Origin: Sipunculus nudus
Lineage: Eukaryota; Annelida; Sipuncula; Golfingiida; Sipunculidae
DNA: 64,000 nt
Direction: 5' to 3'
Assembly: GCA_026874595.1 (NCBI GenBank)
Contig: CM049309.1
Span: 74,074,426-74,138,425, forward strand
A program made the translations under genes and the position numbers. This document shows, piece by piece, positions 12,085-24,661 of the stretch. The notes below the pieces were generated by a model, which searched no databases, was not told the DNA's origin, and saw nothing but the letters and a program-made list of their open reading frames with translations. Numbering within the stretch: position 1 is the first letter of the stretch; the number at the start of each line of letters is the position of its first letter.

Positions 12085-12585
12085 CATGAAGCATTGTTTT
12101 TCAAAAATCCTATGTTGGTATGATAAAGAAAGTTTACCCAGGGAGTGAAGAGCTACTTCTATAAAAGCAGCATAGATAAAACTTGTGTAACAAAGAGACT
12201 TATTCTTTACTGTGTCAGGTGATATAGGTCACTATTATTTGGCCTGAGATGATGTACCAATGGTATTCAACAAAGAAACGTGGATTCCCATATGGAGAAT
12301 ATCCTCTGATTAGTGTTTACCTAAGCACACATGCCTTACTACATTAAGTTAAGCTATATAAACCCAAACAAAAAATGATTGTTTACTGACTGTAAAAAAA
12401 TATGGTTCGAGCGATCGAATTAATTTATTTTATCTTAATTTTCTGGTCGATGCAATGCGTGGAATTTTGTAAAATTGCCGGAAAAAAACTACAAACATTC
12501 ACATTTAAACTTGAAATGGTGCATATATGAAAACTCGGTCAATTTACCATACATTTAACAAAGCAGGACAAATGAGCAACATTAG
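12085..12585 (+). repeat. Local duplicate R4, copy 2
   Basis: Partner of 10,560-11,096. It ends exactly where the SINE at 12,594 begins. Comparison with copy 1, which continues from GAGCAACATTA without a SINE, marks the junction. Confidence 0.8.
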
Positions 12586-12593
12586 CTAAGACC

Positions 12594-12934
12594 GGCTTCT
12601 GTGGCTCAGGGTTTAGAGCACAAGACTCAAAGCAGGGAGACCGAAAATCTGCCGAGGCGGTGAGATTCTTCACGGTCGGTCCCTACCAAGGGTGAGCTCT
12701 CTGCAGACTTTATGGTAAATCTGTGCCTAATGACTCTGTGTCACATACAAAAGAGCGCACCTTCCGGCGGTTCCTCGGTGTATGGCCCAGTAACTGGGAA
12801 GATAACATACCCAAGGAGCGCAGACGCAGTAGTCACTGGGGCTGGTTAACACAAGGATATAAAAATGGGAGGAAGCGTGTGTCACTCATTAAAAATGTAA
12901 GCGGTTACCTCTAAGAAAAAAAAATAAAAATTAT
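12594..12934 (+). mobile_element. tRNA-derived SINE with 8-bp target-site duplication
   Basis: The element starts with a tRNA-like head: GGCTTCTGTGGCTCAGGG followed by TTTAGAGCA forms a good A box. A degraded B-box region follows about 35 bp later. The body contains the GCCGAGGCGGTGAGAT and GGTTCCTCGGTGTA blocks also present at 1651-1935. The 3' end is A-rich (AAGAAAAAAAAATAAAAA). It is flanked by an identical CTAAGACC at 12,586-12,593 and 12,935-12,942, the target-site duplication expected of LINE-dependent retroposition. It is non-coding and was presumably transcribed by RNA polymerase III. The LINE partner is unknown. Confidence 0.85.
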
Positions 12935-12942
12935 CTAAGACC

Positions 12943-15050
12943 TTATCCTAACCCCTCGAGGTGGAGGTAAAATTTGGAGGTAATCTTGGTCACAGCTTAT
13001 GTGTTTTTATATATGGCTTCCTATACATTGTTATATACGGCGTTTTTTTTTGTTGGTGTCGTGGCCTAGAGCTGTTGTTAGAGGGGGATTACCTGTGAAT
13101 CAAGCTGGTTAACCGTACGAACCTCAAACAGCTATTATAATAGTTTTCTGAATGCGTATGAAGGTCACCTGGGTTTCACGTACACGAGACTAGATATTAT
13201 ACACAGAAGTCATAAACTGTTCAGGGTTCCAGTTAATTTGTCATGCATTTGGTTTTAACATTTTTATTTCATTTGGATAGATCAAATAGCCTAATATGAG
13301 TTCTTTCTATTTTTTTAGTTGTGAGTTGCACGATCAAACCTTATCAAAGATATCATACTATATCTTCATTTAATAATAGAATAATCCCAAGTTAGATGAA
13401 TTATTATAACATTCATTTTATCTTTTTATCACTGATGTACGAATTATGTTAGCACTATATATGACTGTATGTATATTAAATATTATCCGATCCATATGCC
13501 AAAAGTTAGCATTGGTTATTCATGAAAGAATAATTATAATATGGAAAGTGTATACTCTCCAGTTTTCAACAAATTTGATTTGATACATTTTTTTAAAAAT
13601 GTATCAATTAATTTTATTTAATTTCTAACAAATAAGAAAACTGGATAACTGAGAACACTTTAGACCTTTCAGTTCAGATGGTCCTGAAATATGAACTTAC
13701 TAGCACATAAAAAACCGTCCGTAAGCTGTGAAGTATAAGCTCAACTACCAAACATGAGCAATGAATACAAAAATTCGAAGACTGGTAAGTGGTGATGAGA
13801 CAAATGAAAGCATATTGCCACATGTTAGTTCCATAATATCTGACGGTAGAGGCACTAATCTTTAATACGCATTTCTTTTGTGGTTAAGTGAAGTTGGTGT
13901 TGAAGTGATGAGAACGATACAAAGTATGTCCCAAGGGGGTCCATTTTCCATATTTTATCATAAATCTGAGGAATTTTACATTATTTCGCAGCTAAATCGA
14001 TCAGAAACTGCGATAATGTAACTATCTTTTCGAATTGAAAATCCAGGCAAGGGTCCAACTCGGACCATTGATATGCTGTCCAGCACGAAGTGCGAAGGCA
14101 AGAACGGTACGTAGTTCGCTACTTTATGTAATATAACCGTATGCTCATTATGCTATACCAAAACAAAAAGGATCTTTTAGTTTTGATTTTAATGAATGAT
14201 AGTTCTTTTATATTGTTTTCTCTGCATTATATTTCTTTGTATTTCACATATGAAGATGGTGTTTACATTTGGTTTTAAAATAAGAAAGAGTGTATCACTT
14301 TGGGATAAACAAAGACAGCGCTATACATGCGGGACAATAATGTACTCTAATTGTCTAACTTAGAGGATGTCTGAAGCTTCTTCCTCTAAGTTGTAGTTCA
14401 GGCGAGAACAAACGTAATTTTGTAACAAAATCTCAGGATTTTTACTAGGTCAAAATATGTCTATTATCCGGGGAATGGTGAGCGCTTCCTATTCCGCTTC
14501 CTGGAAACGCTTACGTATGTCATAAGTAAACATCGATATTACCAACGGCAACGGCATATTTCCAAGTATAGTGCTTTGGCGTTGCGATTTTCTTTCATTT
14601 CTACAGCCATACTGCTTCTAGGCTTAATGTGCTTAACGTCATTATAGGTCCGTAACAATCATGACCCGCGCGACCTTAAAACCATTCTGTCCCTACATAC
14701 GGCCCAGCACCCGCGTCGTTTCGCCTCTTACAATACCACGACTTATCGGTATCTTGCCAGTCAATAAACGGAGCTAACGTGAGATTTATCCAGGCGTCCT
14801 CCGAAGCCACGTATTTAGGAAGAGTCCATTCTCAGCATGGGGTCGTTTATGGCCAAATCTGGATCCGCTTGATATTTCCTGAATAGATATTTCATTTTCC
14901 ATCAAGACTGTATTATGTATTTTGATCAACTTGTCCTTTTACACTTAGCTGATACTATTATAAAATATTTTGCTTATTTCGACGGAGAATTTGTCACCGT
15001 CCCCCCCCCTTCCTAAAATCATGGATCCGCTGCCTTACTCTCTGAGAAGT
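12943..15050. other. Non-coding, nothing recognised
   Basis: No conserved coding segment or paired repeat. A short C run at about 15,001-15,010 is followed by a GGATCCGCTGCC motif that resembles the ends of GGATCCGC-type TIR elements elsewhere in the window (34,459; 50,866), but I found no partner end. Confidence 0.5.
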
Positions 15051-15054
15051 AAAA

Positions 15055-15715
15055 AAGACATATACGGATTAAATTCAGCTACTAATGAACCTAGTAAAAG
15101 GTTCTCTCTAAGCCGCTGATATGTCTTTATTTATCCACTTACACACAAAAAAAATACATATAAGATTCAACAGCTAATAAATCAACGTAAAAAAAAATTT
15201 AAAAGTGCCCCTTGGTCATTTACTGCCGCCCTTCCAAAGAAAATCAATGATCCTCCCCGTCTTCTACGACAAAACAATACAAAAATATGCATATCGAACT
15301 CGGTTGCTAATGAAGCATTCAACGAGGAATGGAAAGCATACTTTAAGTGAGTTATCTTTTAAAAACGCAAGAACAACAGAAATAGAGAAAACGCGTGGGA
15401 TAATGAGCAAAAACACAGTCAATCTGAGACCTTTGCAGATAATCCACGTTGAGAGCGTCGTCATGCTAGGGTGTGGGCGAAGGCTGTTTTATTAGATTCC
15501 ATTCCCCGTCCCTCGCTGATTTATTAGCTATACACGCCTTCACCTGAAGGATAGACGGCGACACTTAATTAACGATTTGTCGCATGGTTTCTTCTGACGG
15601 TCACATCTGTGATCTTCTTTTCAAAAGAACGTCTTATAATCCTAAAACTCGTATTTCCCTTGGTCCTCGCTTCCATGGAGGAAGACCGGGTGTTCCCTGA
15701 CATTTGTGCTATGGG
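15055..15715 (+). repeat. Local duplicate R5, copy 2
   Basis: Partner of 11,225-11,895. It is mostly collinear, lacks the (CA)n expansion and diverges downstream of about 15,715. Confidence 0.8.
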
Positions 15716-16119
15716 CGTAAAAGACGTCAGAGATCTTGATAATACACAGACGTGGACCATGAAGCATTGTTACAATTTTCAAGTAATTCCACAAGCACAA
15801 CGTTTGTTTGAATATATAATCAAAATGTGAACCATGGATATTTTACATTTAGATTTTGTAATATTCTTAAACCAATTTGAATGCAGATGGTGGAAGCTTT
15901 TATCGACCTCTGGTGGAATGTATTGTAAAGATGTGATTTTGGGGAAATACAAACGCAATAGAGGAAAAGCAAAAGCCGCCAAAATAATACAAACACAGTC
16001 AACAAAACAGCTGGCAGCAAGTAAGACGAATTATTGTTTTACAGAGGACGTTTTGCTACCTTCCCCCATATGCAACCAAACAACTTAGGTTACATAGTTT
16101 GTTAGTATTGGCATGTAGC

Positions 16120-16720
16120 ATGTTTAAATCAGCCTGTACATGAAACTAGAGACCCATGGGTCTCGACGCTTAGCTGAATTTGTCTTAAAGGATATGTTTA
16201 TGTGCTTTTTTTTTAAATATGGGTCCTGTGATCAGTTTGGAGCCCACATGTCTACCCAAACTGGATTCATCATCCATAAGCTAATTTGTGAATGGATGGG
16301 CCCTGTGACCCAAAAATCGTTATGATCCTTACTCTATTCGTAGGTGCGCCACATATAAGACGGAAGGTTTGGGATGAAAAGTTTGCCTTAAAATACATAC
16401 ACCTTGACCTCTGTCCTCATGACTCAAAATCAAAAGCGCTTTTACATTATTGGTGGACTATATATCAGTTAGGTTTGAAAACAATGTGTAAATCAAAACT
16501 TGAGTTATCATCTGGAAACAAATATGTGGACAGATGGCCCCTGTGACCTTGATCTTTGACCTTGACATCACGAAATCATGTTCATCCCCTATTGGCAGGT
16601 CAGCTATATATGCAAAAAGAAAAATTTTGGAAGAAAGGTTTGGGTTAAAATGCATCCACACTCTTTCTAAATATGTGGGTCCTGTGAATTATAATTTACT
16701 TTTTTTGTATTATTGAAAAA
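16120..16720 (+). repeat. Diverged tandem repeat, about 240-bp spacing
   Basis: The landmark ATGGxCCCTGTGACC occurs at about 16,298 and 16,535. Each is followed by a similar order of motifs (a CCxTAxT segment, an ATATAxGxxxxAA segment, then GGAAGGTTTGGG or GAAAGGTTTGGG). Weaker versions of the landmark are at about 16,218 and 16,672. The repeated GACCTTGAxCTTTGACCT flavour is characteristic of dispersed non-coding repeats in marine invertebrates, a statement from memory. No coding capacity is visible. Confidence 0.55.
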
Positions 16721-16989
16721 TTCACTTGTTTAAAAATACTAGAGTAACGACAGGAATAGACTGCATGTGAACCGTGCGAAAGGTTATCCCTACTTATTTG
16801 GCAAAAGGACATAAAACCGACTACCATTTTGTAACCCTTTCAGAACTGTATAAGCAATTATAGGAGCCGAATTAAGTACAACATTATAAAGGTAGTTCTG
16901 AAATAATGTGTCGTCAAAGGTTTTAAACATGTGGTAGTCTGATCAGGTTCAGGCCTTAAAGGTGACGCGCACCAACTGCGCAGGATTAT

Positions 16990-17450
16990 ATAGATTCAAC
17001 GGAAGCATAGGATCGATCGGGCTAAAGGGGGAGGGGGTGACTTCTATAAAACATCGGTGCTATGTGCTTGGTGTGAAATGTATATTTTTTGTATTTTATG
17101 ATTGTTTTAAAAAAAACATTGAGACACAGATGCTATGAGCTCGTTTAAGATTGTAATGTGATGACGTAATGGCAGATAAACCGCGTTTTAGAAAGAAGGT
17201 TCTGAATAAAATGAAGAATGATGAGCAGGAATTAGAGAAAAATGCATATAGGCGCTAATAGTATTTCTGAGAGCATGTACAGAAGCAGACGATAGCACAA
17301 ACACAGAAAGAACAAATGAAAGGCGACCTCGCTATGCGGCACTATTGGTTAAACGGAAGTAGAACCTAGTCCCGGGCTGAAGGGGGCAGGACATATGACT
17401 CCGCTATAAAATATCCGTGGCCGACTGTCTGCCTTGAATGTTTACTTATC
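16990..17450 (+). repeat. Weak direct repeat pair
   Basis: Roughly 90-bp segments at 16,995-17,085 and 17,342-17,430 share the order AACGGAAG, GGGCTxAAGGGGG, a GACTxC motif and CTATAAAAxATC. Similarity is low, so this is tentative. The rest of 16,720-18,250 shows nothing recognisable. Confidence 0.35.
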
Positions 17451-18257
17451 TTTCTTCAAGACTGAATGGTCTGCAAGGCGAGGTCTCTACGTGACGTAAA
17501 GACCCAGTGAGGCGATCCGACCGAAGCTACCAGCTCACGGCCCGCTCACTCGCTGATATTAGGGGAAGTGTGGCTTACGCTGGGGAATCGATTAAATTAA
17601 GCTCCGTGTGTCAGGCCTGATCTTGAAATTAACGACAAATGTATATTTGCGCTGTGGCTCGTGGGTTAAGTCCGTAATTTACAATATTGAACGGGGCCGT
17701 TGGGTTTCGTCAAATGAATGTAAGGAATTCGTGTTGAATTTCTAAATTAATTCTGTGACAAATCTATAAATATATATAACTGTGAACACGATATTATCGC
17801 TTCTTTATTATACTAATATTGGTCATGTGTAGCGTTTGAACGATAATTATGAAAATCGTTATACTGGTACCTGTCGTACCAAATATAAAACACCTATGTA
17901 TATATGACTATGTTATTTTATCATATTTGTGAAAACGCCTAGTCTAACCTCAAATTAGGATGTTCGAGATGTTTCAATATAACCTTAATTTACAAAGAGG
18001 TCTCATGGCAGAGCGGCCATGGCTGAAATATATTTTATTACATCGCTTTATATCATTAAACTGGCCTCTGATCCGAGATTGTGACCTCGTATGACATTGG
18101 CTGTCCTTAAGGGAATTATCTTCTTATATTGATAGTGTACTGAATAATATACTTTAAAGATTATGGCTATCCATGCTATGGATGTTTTCCTGAATGGAGA
18201 GTATATAAGGCGTAAAGCCGTCGGAATATCAGGCAATTTATATATTGGCGTCAATTT

Positions 18258-18258
18258 A

Positions 18259-18331
<73 letters not shown>
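18258..18331. repeat. (TC)n(TA)n compound microsatellite
   Basis: About 28 bp of TC dinucleotides pass directly into about 46 bp of TA dinucleotides. Confidence 0.95.
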
Positions 18332-18339
<8 letters not shown>

Positions 18340-18479
18340 GTTTAACGTCTGTATTGCTCATTTCAAATATTTTAGCGTCTGCATGACACATTTGAAATAT
18401 ATATACTTATTCACATTTCAAATATATTACAAGGTATACTAGGTTTAGATATAGTTTTACATAGTAAACAATTAACCAA

Positions 18480-18646
18480 GGAACCAAAGTCTATAATTCT
18501 AATAAATAATATAATTCAAAATATTAATATATTTATGCAAAGTGTAGGGGGGGGGGAGGTGATTACATTACTATCCCCACCCCCTATTGCAAAAAAATGT
18601 GGGAATATATACCCATACCTCCCTCCCCTTTATATTGACGCCCCTG
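18480..18646 (+). repeat. Dispersed repeat family R1, copy 2
   Basis: Partner of 7172-7336 with the same start, G-rich and C-rich middle and the same TATATTGACGCCCCTG end. Having two copies about 11 kb apart with similar boundaries supports an insertion family over chance. Confidence 0.75.
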
Positions 18647-18649
18647 ATT

Positions 18650-19594
18650 ATATTGCAATCCTCATGCAGCGGTTGCATTCCATTCCTAGTAATACATTTT
18701 ATTCTTCCTACGATTCCCAAGGCGAGCCTCTCCCGTAGACAGACAGTCATGCTCGGTATGGCGTCAATTTAAACGGCTCCCCCGGTGGTATTCTACGGAA
18801 AAAGCCCCCGCGGCAGCAGTGTTTGAATGAAATGAACCAGTAGGAATGTATCGAGGCCAATGCGTATGGAGTTTAACATTATATAAATACTTTCAATACT
18901 TCAGACTGCAACCTATGTCATTTATCCTCAGTCAATTATTAGTTGAGCTAAAGTATAGCTGCACAAATTCAAATTGTTAACTCCATTGAATTAACTATTT
19001 TTTGTTAAATTGTACGATTTGTGCAGCATTACAATAATAAAATAACCGGCATTCAATTGGCATATAAAAAGAGCCATAGGTGTGACTTTGTTAAATAACT
19101 AAAATGTAGAGAATTCTGCTCACTTGGAAGGAACATGCATCCATTAAAATAAGAATATTTTGCATTGCTAATACTTAAAGAACTGCTTCTGAGCTTTGTA
19201 AACATTAACATTATATATGTTTTTGGACTGAGTATTTGTTTGTGTAAAAATCCTGCTTTATAATCATATGTCGATTACATCAGGAACTATTTTTCAATAA
19301 AAAACAATTCATTGTTGTGTGAAATCCCTTTACACTCATTAACTATTGTTAATAAATGATCCGTATGTCAAATTAAAAACATTTCATGCTGTTGTTGCCA
19401 AGATGCTTGCTGAGATCTTGACAGGCTATCGAGAAAGCATAGCTAGGTTAGCTAGCCTGACCATTTGCGCACTGTGTGATGTCTCTGCATACAAGATCGA
19501 ACTTAAATAATGGCATGGTCTCCTTTAAACTGTAATAACTTAATACTTTTTGTTCAAATTTCACAATGGGCTAACCAGTAGATTGGATAAAATC
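18650..19594. other. Non-coding, nothing recognised
   Basis: No conserved coding segment or repeat partner was seen on either strand. Confidence 0.5.
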
Positions 19595-19596
19595 TA

Positions 19597-19771
19597 CAGT
19601 AGAATCTCTGAATTACGGACACTGACGGGACCGGATATTTGCCCCAATAGAGAGATGCCCTCAGTAGGGAGGTTATAGAATTCAGGACCTGCTTTCACGG
19701 GACTGCCCGTAAGTGGCCGTAAATAGGAGAAGCCCTTAGTACAGGAGTGCCTGTAAGGAGAGTCTCTACTG
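19597..19771. mobile_element. Pogo/Tigger-like MITE with TA target duplication
   Basis: The left end reads CAGTAGAATCTCTGAATTAC and the right end, reverse complemented, reads CAGTAGAGACTCTCC, giving imperfect terminal inverted repeats. TA dinucleotides flank both ends (19,595-19,596 and 19,772-19,773). The interior carries the GGACACTxxxGGGACCGG and GTAGGGAGGTTATAGAATTC motifs typical of internally deleted pogo-like elements in many animals, as far as I recall. It is 175 bp long and encodes nothing. Confidence 0.8.
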
Positions 19772-19773
19772 TA

Positions 19774-20770
19774 TATAGAAAACCCAAAGGATAATTTGGA
19801 AAGATGAATTCGTGAAAAAGGTTCAATTGTTTTCAATAAAAAAGAAAGCGTTACCTTCTTTTTTTCCAAAGAAATGAGGTCACAGTGAACTAGTTTTAAG
19901 TTTGGTAGAATTCCCATACGTTTCACTGTAGATTGGATTTTTTAACTATGTAGTATCAACGAATTGGTTAATGGACTTAAGGACAGAAGACAGTTGTCAG
20001 GTCATCGCTAAAGCGATATAAGTGAGCGGAGAAGACCTAAAACTTTCATGCTTGAGATCTCGTCAGGACCCAGTGAAAGCTCCTCAGACTCCTGGAATTC
20101 ACTGGGACCTGTATTCTGCGAGCCAAGACATGCTTTTGAGCACATTGAGAGTTAAAATCTTCTGGTTTAAGGCTGTTTCACAAAGATTTAAGATGATCTC
20201 TAAACAAAATAAGGTAGTTCATTGCCACATAAATTTCTGTCATCCTGCAAAGTAAAAGAAACGCTTTGGAATGTCACAGATTAGATGATTTCACTGTAAT
20301 CAGTCAATGTTATATTATAGGTCATATAAAAGCTTTTATTTCTCAACGCTAAGTGGATGGATTAATGCGTATTAGATGGATATATTTAAGATTTACTATC
20401 CTAGTTTTTGTAATGTTGCGGAAGATGTTGAAAATTGTGAAAATTGCACCAAACCTTGATATTTGACATTGACCTTTTTGAGAAAAAATAGCAATACATT
20501 TTTTTTTAATTTCCATGTCTTGAGCAACAATATGTGTTGTCTCCTCCCTTCAAGGAAATCGCAGGGCGGTTTATAATGGTAAGTACGAATAGTAGAAAAC
20601 ACAAGAGAATTTATCATAAAGGCAATTAATAGCAAATATTCATATCATTTTTAGATTATTAATTAGATATGATAGCATGATAATGGCCGGGGCGGTTAAA
20701 TGTATAAAAATTCTTTAAAAACGTATCCAGTATAAAACAATGTGCATTTAAAATCCTGTTAACATTGCTC
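19774..20770. other. Non-coding, nothing recognised
   Basis: No family-like coding segment. A poly-G run of about 13 bases at 20,806-20,819 lies at the beginning of the segmental duplication. Confidence 0.5.
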
Positions 20771-22842
20771 ATTTACGGCCCGATAACAGATATAAATAGA
20801 GCAATGGGGGGGGGGGGGGAGGTTGGAAAAAACTGATGCTCATAATGGTAAAACGGAAGACGTACTTGATTAAAAACAAGGTAAAGCGCATGGTAAACCC
20901 GCATGATGGAAAAGGGCAAAGGCGTATGAATGAAAAAGATTACGTGCATAATGGGGAAAATCCCATGTGTACCCATGATAGCGAGCAAGATGGGAAAAAA
21001 ATAGATGACGCACATGAGTGAAAGAATGATGTGCATTATGGGATAAAATATGGTGTTCATGTTTCCTTTATGAAAAAAATTTATGGTGTAAACGTCACTG
21101 GCCAGAAAAAGCCAAAAGCCTCATAAACTGTGGGACCATATATACTTTGTACCTCTAACTCTCTAAAAAGAATCTTGTATCGACCGAAAGCAACGAGAAC
21201 TTTAAAGTGCTGCAAAACTTAAAGGCTTCGTTCTATAAATAATTTCGTGCCAGACAACCTTTCTCGAGAAATCATTACCAATATAGTATGTAATTTAGTA
21301 ACAGGAGGGGATTATATCTCATATTTCTCGGAAAAGGTGTCAGTTGGGCTTTCAGCAACACCTGTATGATAATAAGATTTTACCCTATTGATCGAACTTT
21401 TTTTTTAATTTTCGGCAAAGTGTGTTTTCGTGCCTACCTTGGGACCAACCTGACCAAACAACAGAAGATCTTTCTTAGGAACCAGAGATTCAAGGTGAAG
21501 GTAATTTGTCGTATAGGTCGATGAATAGAATAACCTGAACCCCATATGCTTCATAACTAAATTTCAGTCTTAAAGTATAATTTTCAAACCAATTGTAGTA
21601 CCAACTGATGATTTGAAGCTTTACGAAAGTGCCAGAAATTTAGACCGACCGTCAAGCTATCTGGACCAAACAAATCTAAATTAATTTTCAATGATTCTTC
21701 AAACATCTTAAAAATCAATTTAAGTAATCATTAATATAAACAAGATAATAATGAAATACAAATGAGACGTAAACTAAAATACTATTTAATCAGATTAATA
21801 TCACTTACAATAAAATTAAATATCCGTGTTAAAATGAAAATTAAAAGACGCTTGAATAAAGACAGAAATACAATATCATTAAATTCACAAGTTATTTCAT
21901 AAAAAAATTAATTTACAAAATATTAAGTAAAAGGAAATTAAAAATAAAGGTAAATTGAGAGCGAGGAGAAAGCAATTCCCTGTATGCACCTGTATCTAAA
22001 TCAAGGTTCACAGAAAAAATAAACATTGAGTTAAAAATACACAAGATATTTTTGTTCTCTTGCAGGAACGTTGCATGGTGCCGGCCAATTTTTCAAACCT
22101 GGCTTCAATATCGATTTAAGGAGGATTTTATTTACGGCCGAAGTATCAGTAGAAAAATAGCAGCCGAATTTTAGCAAGGTATTCCAAATTCCTTCTTTCA
22201 TGCAATTCAAGAGACAATTCAGTAGTAAACAAAAAGGCCGGAGAAATCTGGTGATGTGCACGCATATCACCTTTCTCGGTTTATAAAAGAATAAAAGAGG
22301 TTAATGTTGTATTCACCATTTAAAGACTATCTGATAAACGATACCCTGAAAACCTTTCGAGTCAGATATACAGGACAACAACTTGAATCCTCTCTTGAAT
22401 ACTTAAAGGTCACGCGTCTGAAAAATCTGTACTCGAGGGAAAAAGTTCATATGTATTTCATATTCCTGTATCAGACAGCAGAAAGTTTAGCATTTTGCCT
22501 CAAAAGCACATAGTAAGATGGTCATGGAACTCTTCACTATCACTGCCAAAATACGATATTTATCTTCAGTTTGCATATGTAATCAGATGTATTAGCCTAT
22601 AAGTGGAACAGGATAAGACTATAAGGTACATGCACCGGATCAGAAAGCAAATGCGACCGGTACAACCAAAATCGTAACCTCAGACTGTTACGGAACCTAA
22701 TATAAACAGATCACGTATGCGTGATGAACACAAATTTTGTAATGGAGATAACAAAAATCAGATTCTGTAACACTAGGCAGCGTGCAATGTCTAGGGGAAT
22801 GAATAAAGAAGTCAGTGGTGTTTTGTTAACAAATAACCATAA

Positions 22843-22848
22843 TTTATT
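22843..22848 (-). terminator. Polyadenylation signal of the solo LTR
   Basis: AATAAA on the minus strand at the expected distance downstream of the LTR TATA box. Confidence 0.5.
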
Positions 22849-23215
22849 CTTAAAACAACCCTAACATTACAATACACTAAATCAATACAATTATACAGTA
22901 AAACAGCGGAATAACAACAAATCAATACAATCACACAGTAAAATACACAAAGTGCACAGTACCTGGATACCACCACCGTCACAACGTCACAAGTTCTTTA
23001 AATGTATACTCTCGGAGAATGACAGTCCAGTGTAAAGCTCTTGTAACAATCCAGAAAGTAAACTGAAGTCCAAATGCACAAAATCCAGGAGAAAGTCTGA
23101 AGAAAATCTATAATTGCCGCACTCGTCGGATAAGGTCCCAGAAACTGACACACACGCTTCTGCGTCCGCTGGAAATCTTCTCTGCTGCTCTCTCTTGGCT
23201 CTAAAACACAGCCCC

Positions 23216-23223
23216 TTTATATA
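23216..23223 (-). promoter_or_regulatory. TATA box of the solo LTR
   Basis: TATATAAAG read on the minus strand, inside the solo LTR and upstream (in minus orientation) of the AATAAA signal at 22,843-22,848. Confidence 0.6.
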
Positions 23224-23682
23224 CCTTCACCCCAAGCCGAGAATTTTCCACTTCTCGAACAATCTAAAAGATCTTACACAACACAGTAAACACGCGTTAC
23301 AGGAATCATCTAGAAGAACATCGCTGTGTGTGTCTCCACATACCACGGTCCACATGTGACCTCGGCCAGGCGAGAAAGCCCCTAGCTAGAATGACAATGA
23401 GAGTTCAACCAGTACGGATTTAACTGAGAATGTAACAAACGGCCCGGCGAGGGTGTCACAACACGAGTTACGCCCGTGTCACACAATAAAAGAGCACCTT
23501 AACAAGACACATTCACTGGCATTCTGATTAACTTTGAGAATTTTTGGTGGCATTGTCCGTAGAACAATTTATTTTTTGACGTTGCCCAGTTCACAATTTT
23601 GTGTGTGTACATTTTCAGGTCCTGAGAACTGTACGGATATTTAGGTAGTACTATAATTGACATATAAAACACCAACGTATAA

Positions 23683-23748
23683 TGCCCTTCTCACACTGGC
23701 GTGAAATGACGCGGGCTTAGTGGCCCTAACTTCAACGCCGGTTATCCC
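23683..23748 (+). repeat. Left terminal inverted repeat of the Harbinger element
   Basis: Matches the reverse complement of 30,577-30,642, with differences mainly in the GGGCTTAGTGGCCC segment (GCGCCTAGTGGCGC in the right end). Confidence 0.9.
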
Positions 23749-23919
23749 AAGGGGCAAACCCGGGTCACCGCCAGTAACCTGACTACTCTCCCGGTCTCCG
23801 GGAATGTTAAAAAATTTTCACTTTTAGCGCCTATAGGCGCATATTAACGCCAATCATTTTGTGTCAACGCCTATCATCGCAGGCCAACGCCTTAAAAATT
23901 TGTATGTATTCCCTGTTGC

Positions 23920-24288
23920 CAAGTACCTCAAAGTTAGCGCCAACCTGGTCCCCGGTGACATTGCTTGGCGCATCTGTGTATCCATGTGGGCCCATCTTCG
24001 CTAGCAGATCTCCAAACAACTCTAGGTCCATCCGTTGGAAGGCAATGCAATCCTCGGTTGATTCATCGGCTAGCTCTACCATCAAGCCATCGTATGCTCC
24101 AAGCTGATGCCGACGGGTGAGCCAGGTCTTTGGACGCAGCAGGTCTTGGGACGACGTTTGACTCGCGCCTTGCGCTTCCTGAAGCACCTCAGCATGACCA
24201 AAATAGCTAAATCCTCCAACGTGTCATCGTCCAACGTGTTAAAGGACTCCTCCCACCCAACAGGCAAAACAGATGACATCGCAAGCAA
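23920..24288 (-). pseudogene. Harbinger transposase N-terminal remnant, frameshifted
   Basis: On the minus strand one frame starts near 24,288 and carries a basic segment (KARVKRRPKTC). A second frame, overlapping from about 24,187, carries RPKTWLTRRHQLGAYDGLM, VELADES and MDLELFGDLLAKMGP. These are the motifs that open the Harbinger/HARBI1-type transposase: an arginine-rich stretch, a W-L-x-R-R-x-x-L-G-x-Y segment and an R-M-D-x-x-L-F-x-x-L-L box. The frames are joined by a single-base-type shift near 24,140. After KMGP the similarity ends and the frame runs into subterminal repeat sequence. The helix-turn-helix and DDE catalytic parts, normally another 200 residues or more, are missing. It cannot encode an active enzyme. 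Confidence 0.8.
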
Positions 24289-24661
24289 TACTACTCGAGA
24301 TGGCGCTGTTCGAGTAAAACGCAGATGAGACCGGCTCCGTAGAAATATTAGGAATGTGAGTTAAAACTATGTTTGTTTGTAGAATTTATAAGGCTATACC
24401 ATGTTTAAAGCTCTTTTACATACATGTTAAAAAGGCTAAAGGCTAAATAATTATATCATTGCCAATATTGTACATTTTCAGAGGTGTTAAATGTACTCTG
24501 TAACTGATCGTATTATGTAGGTCAAGGTCTCCATTATGGATACACTGTGTAAACAAACTAATGGCAACACAGATAGCAGGAAAGTCTGTCCAAAAGAAAA
24601 GATTTCTCAGTGACTCTTCTGGCGGCGGAGGTTTGAACACTCTTACAATAAACGCTCTAAT

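Larger units (their letters stand above)
22686..23460 (-). mobile_element. Solo LTR of a Gypsy-like retrotransposon
   Basis: The minus strand begins TGTGACACCC and ends GGTTCCGTAACA, giving TG...CA ends over about 775 bp. It carries a TATA box (TATATAAAG, 23,216-23,223) and, about 370 bp further on, an AATAAA signal (22,843-22,848), so promoter, transcribed R region and polyadenylation signal are in the right order. The plus-strand left end TGTTACGGAACCTAATAT and the following 80 bp closely match 42,256-42,345, which adjoins a primer-binding site and gag remnant. There is no internal region, so it is a solo LTR. The right boundary is tentative, because the flanks CAGAC and ACACG do not match as a 5-bp target duplication. 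It is absent at the equivalent place in duplication copy 2. Confidence 0.75.

Noticed and set aside
19594-19926. 110-codon minus-strand frame as a protein
   Set aside because: It overlaps the 175-bp pogo-like MITE and its flank, with no conserved residues.
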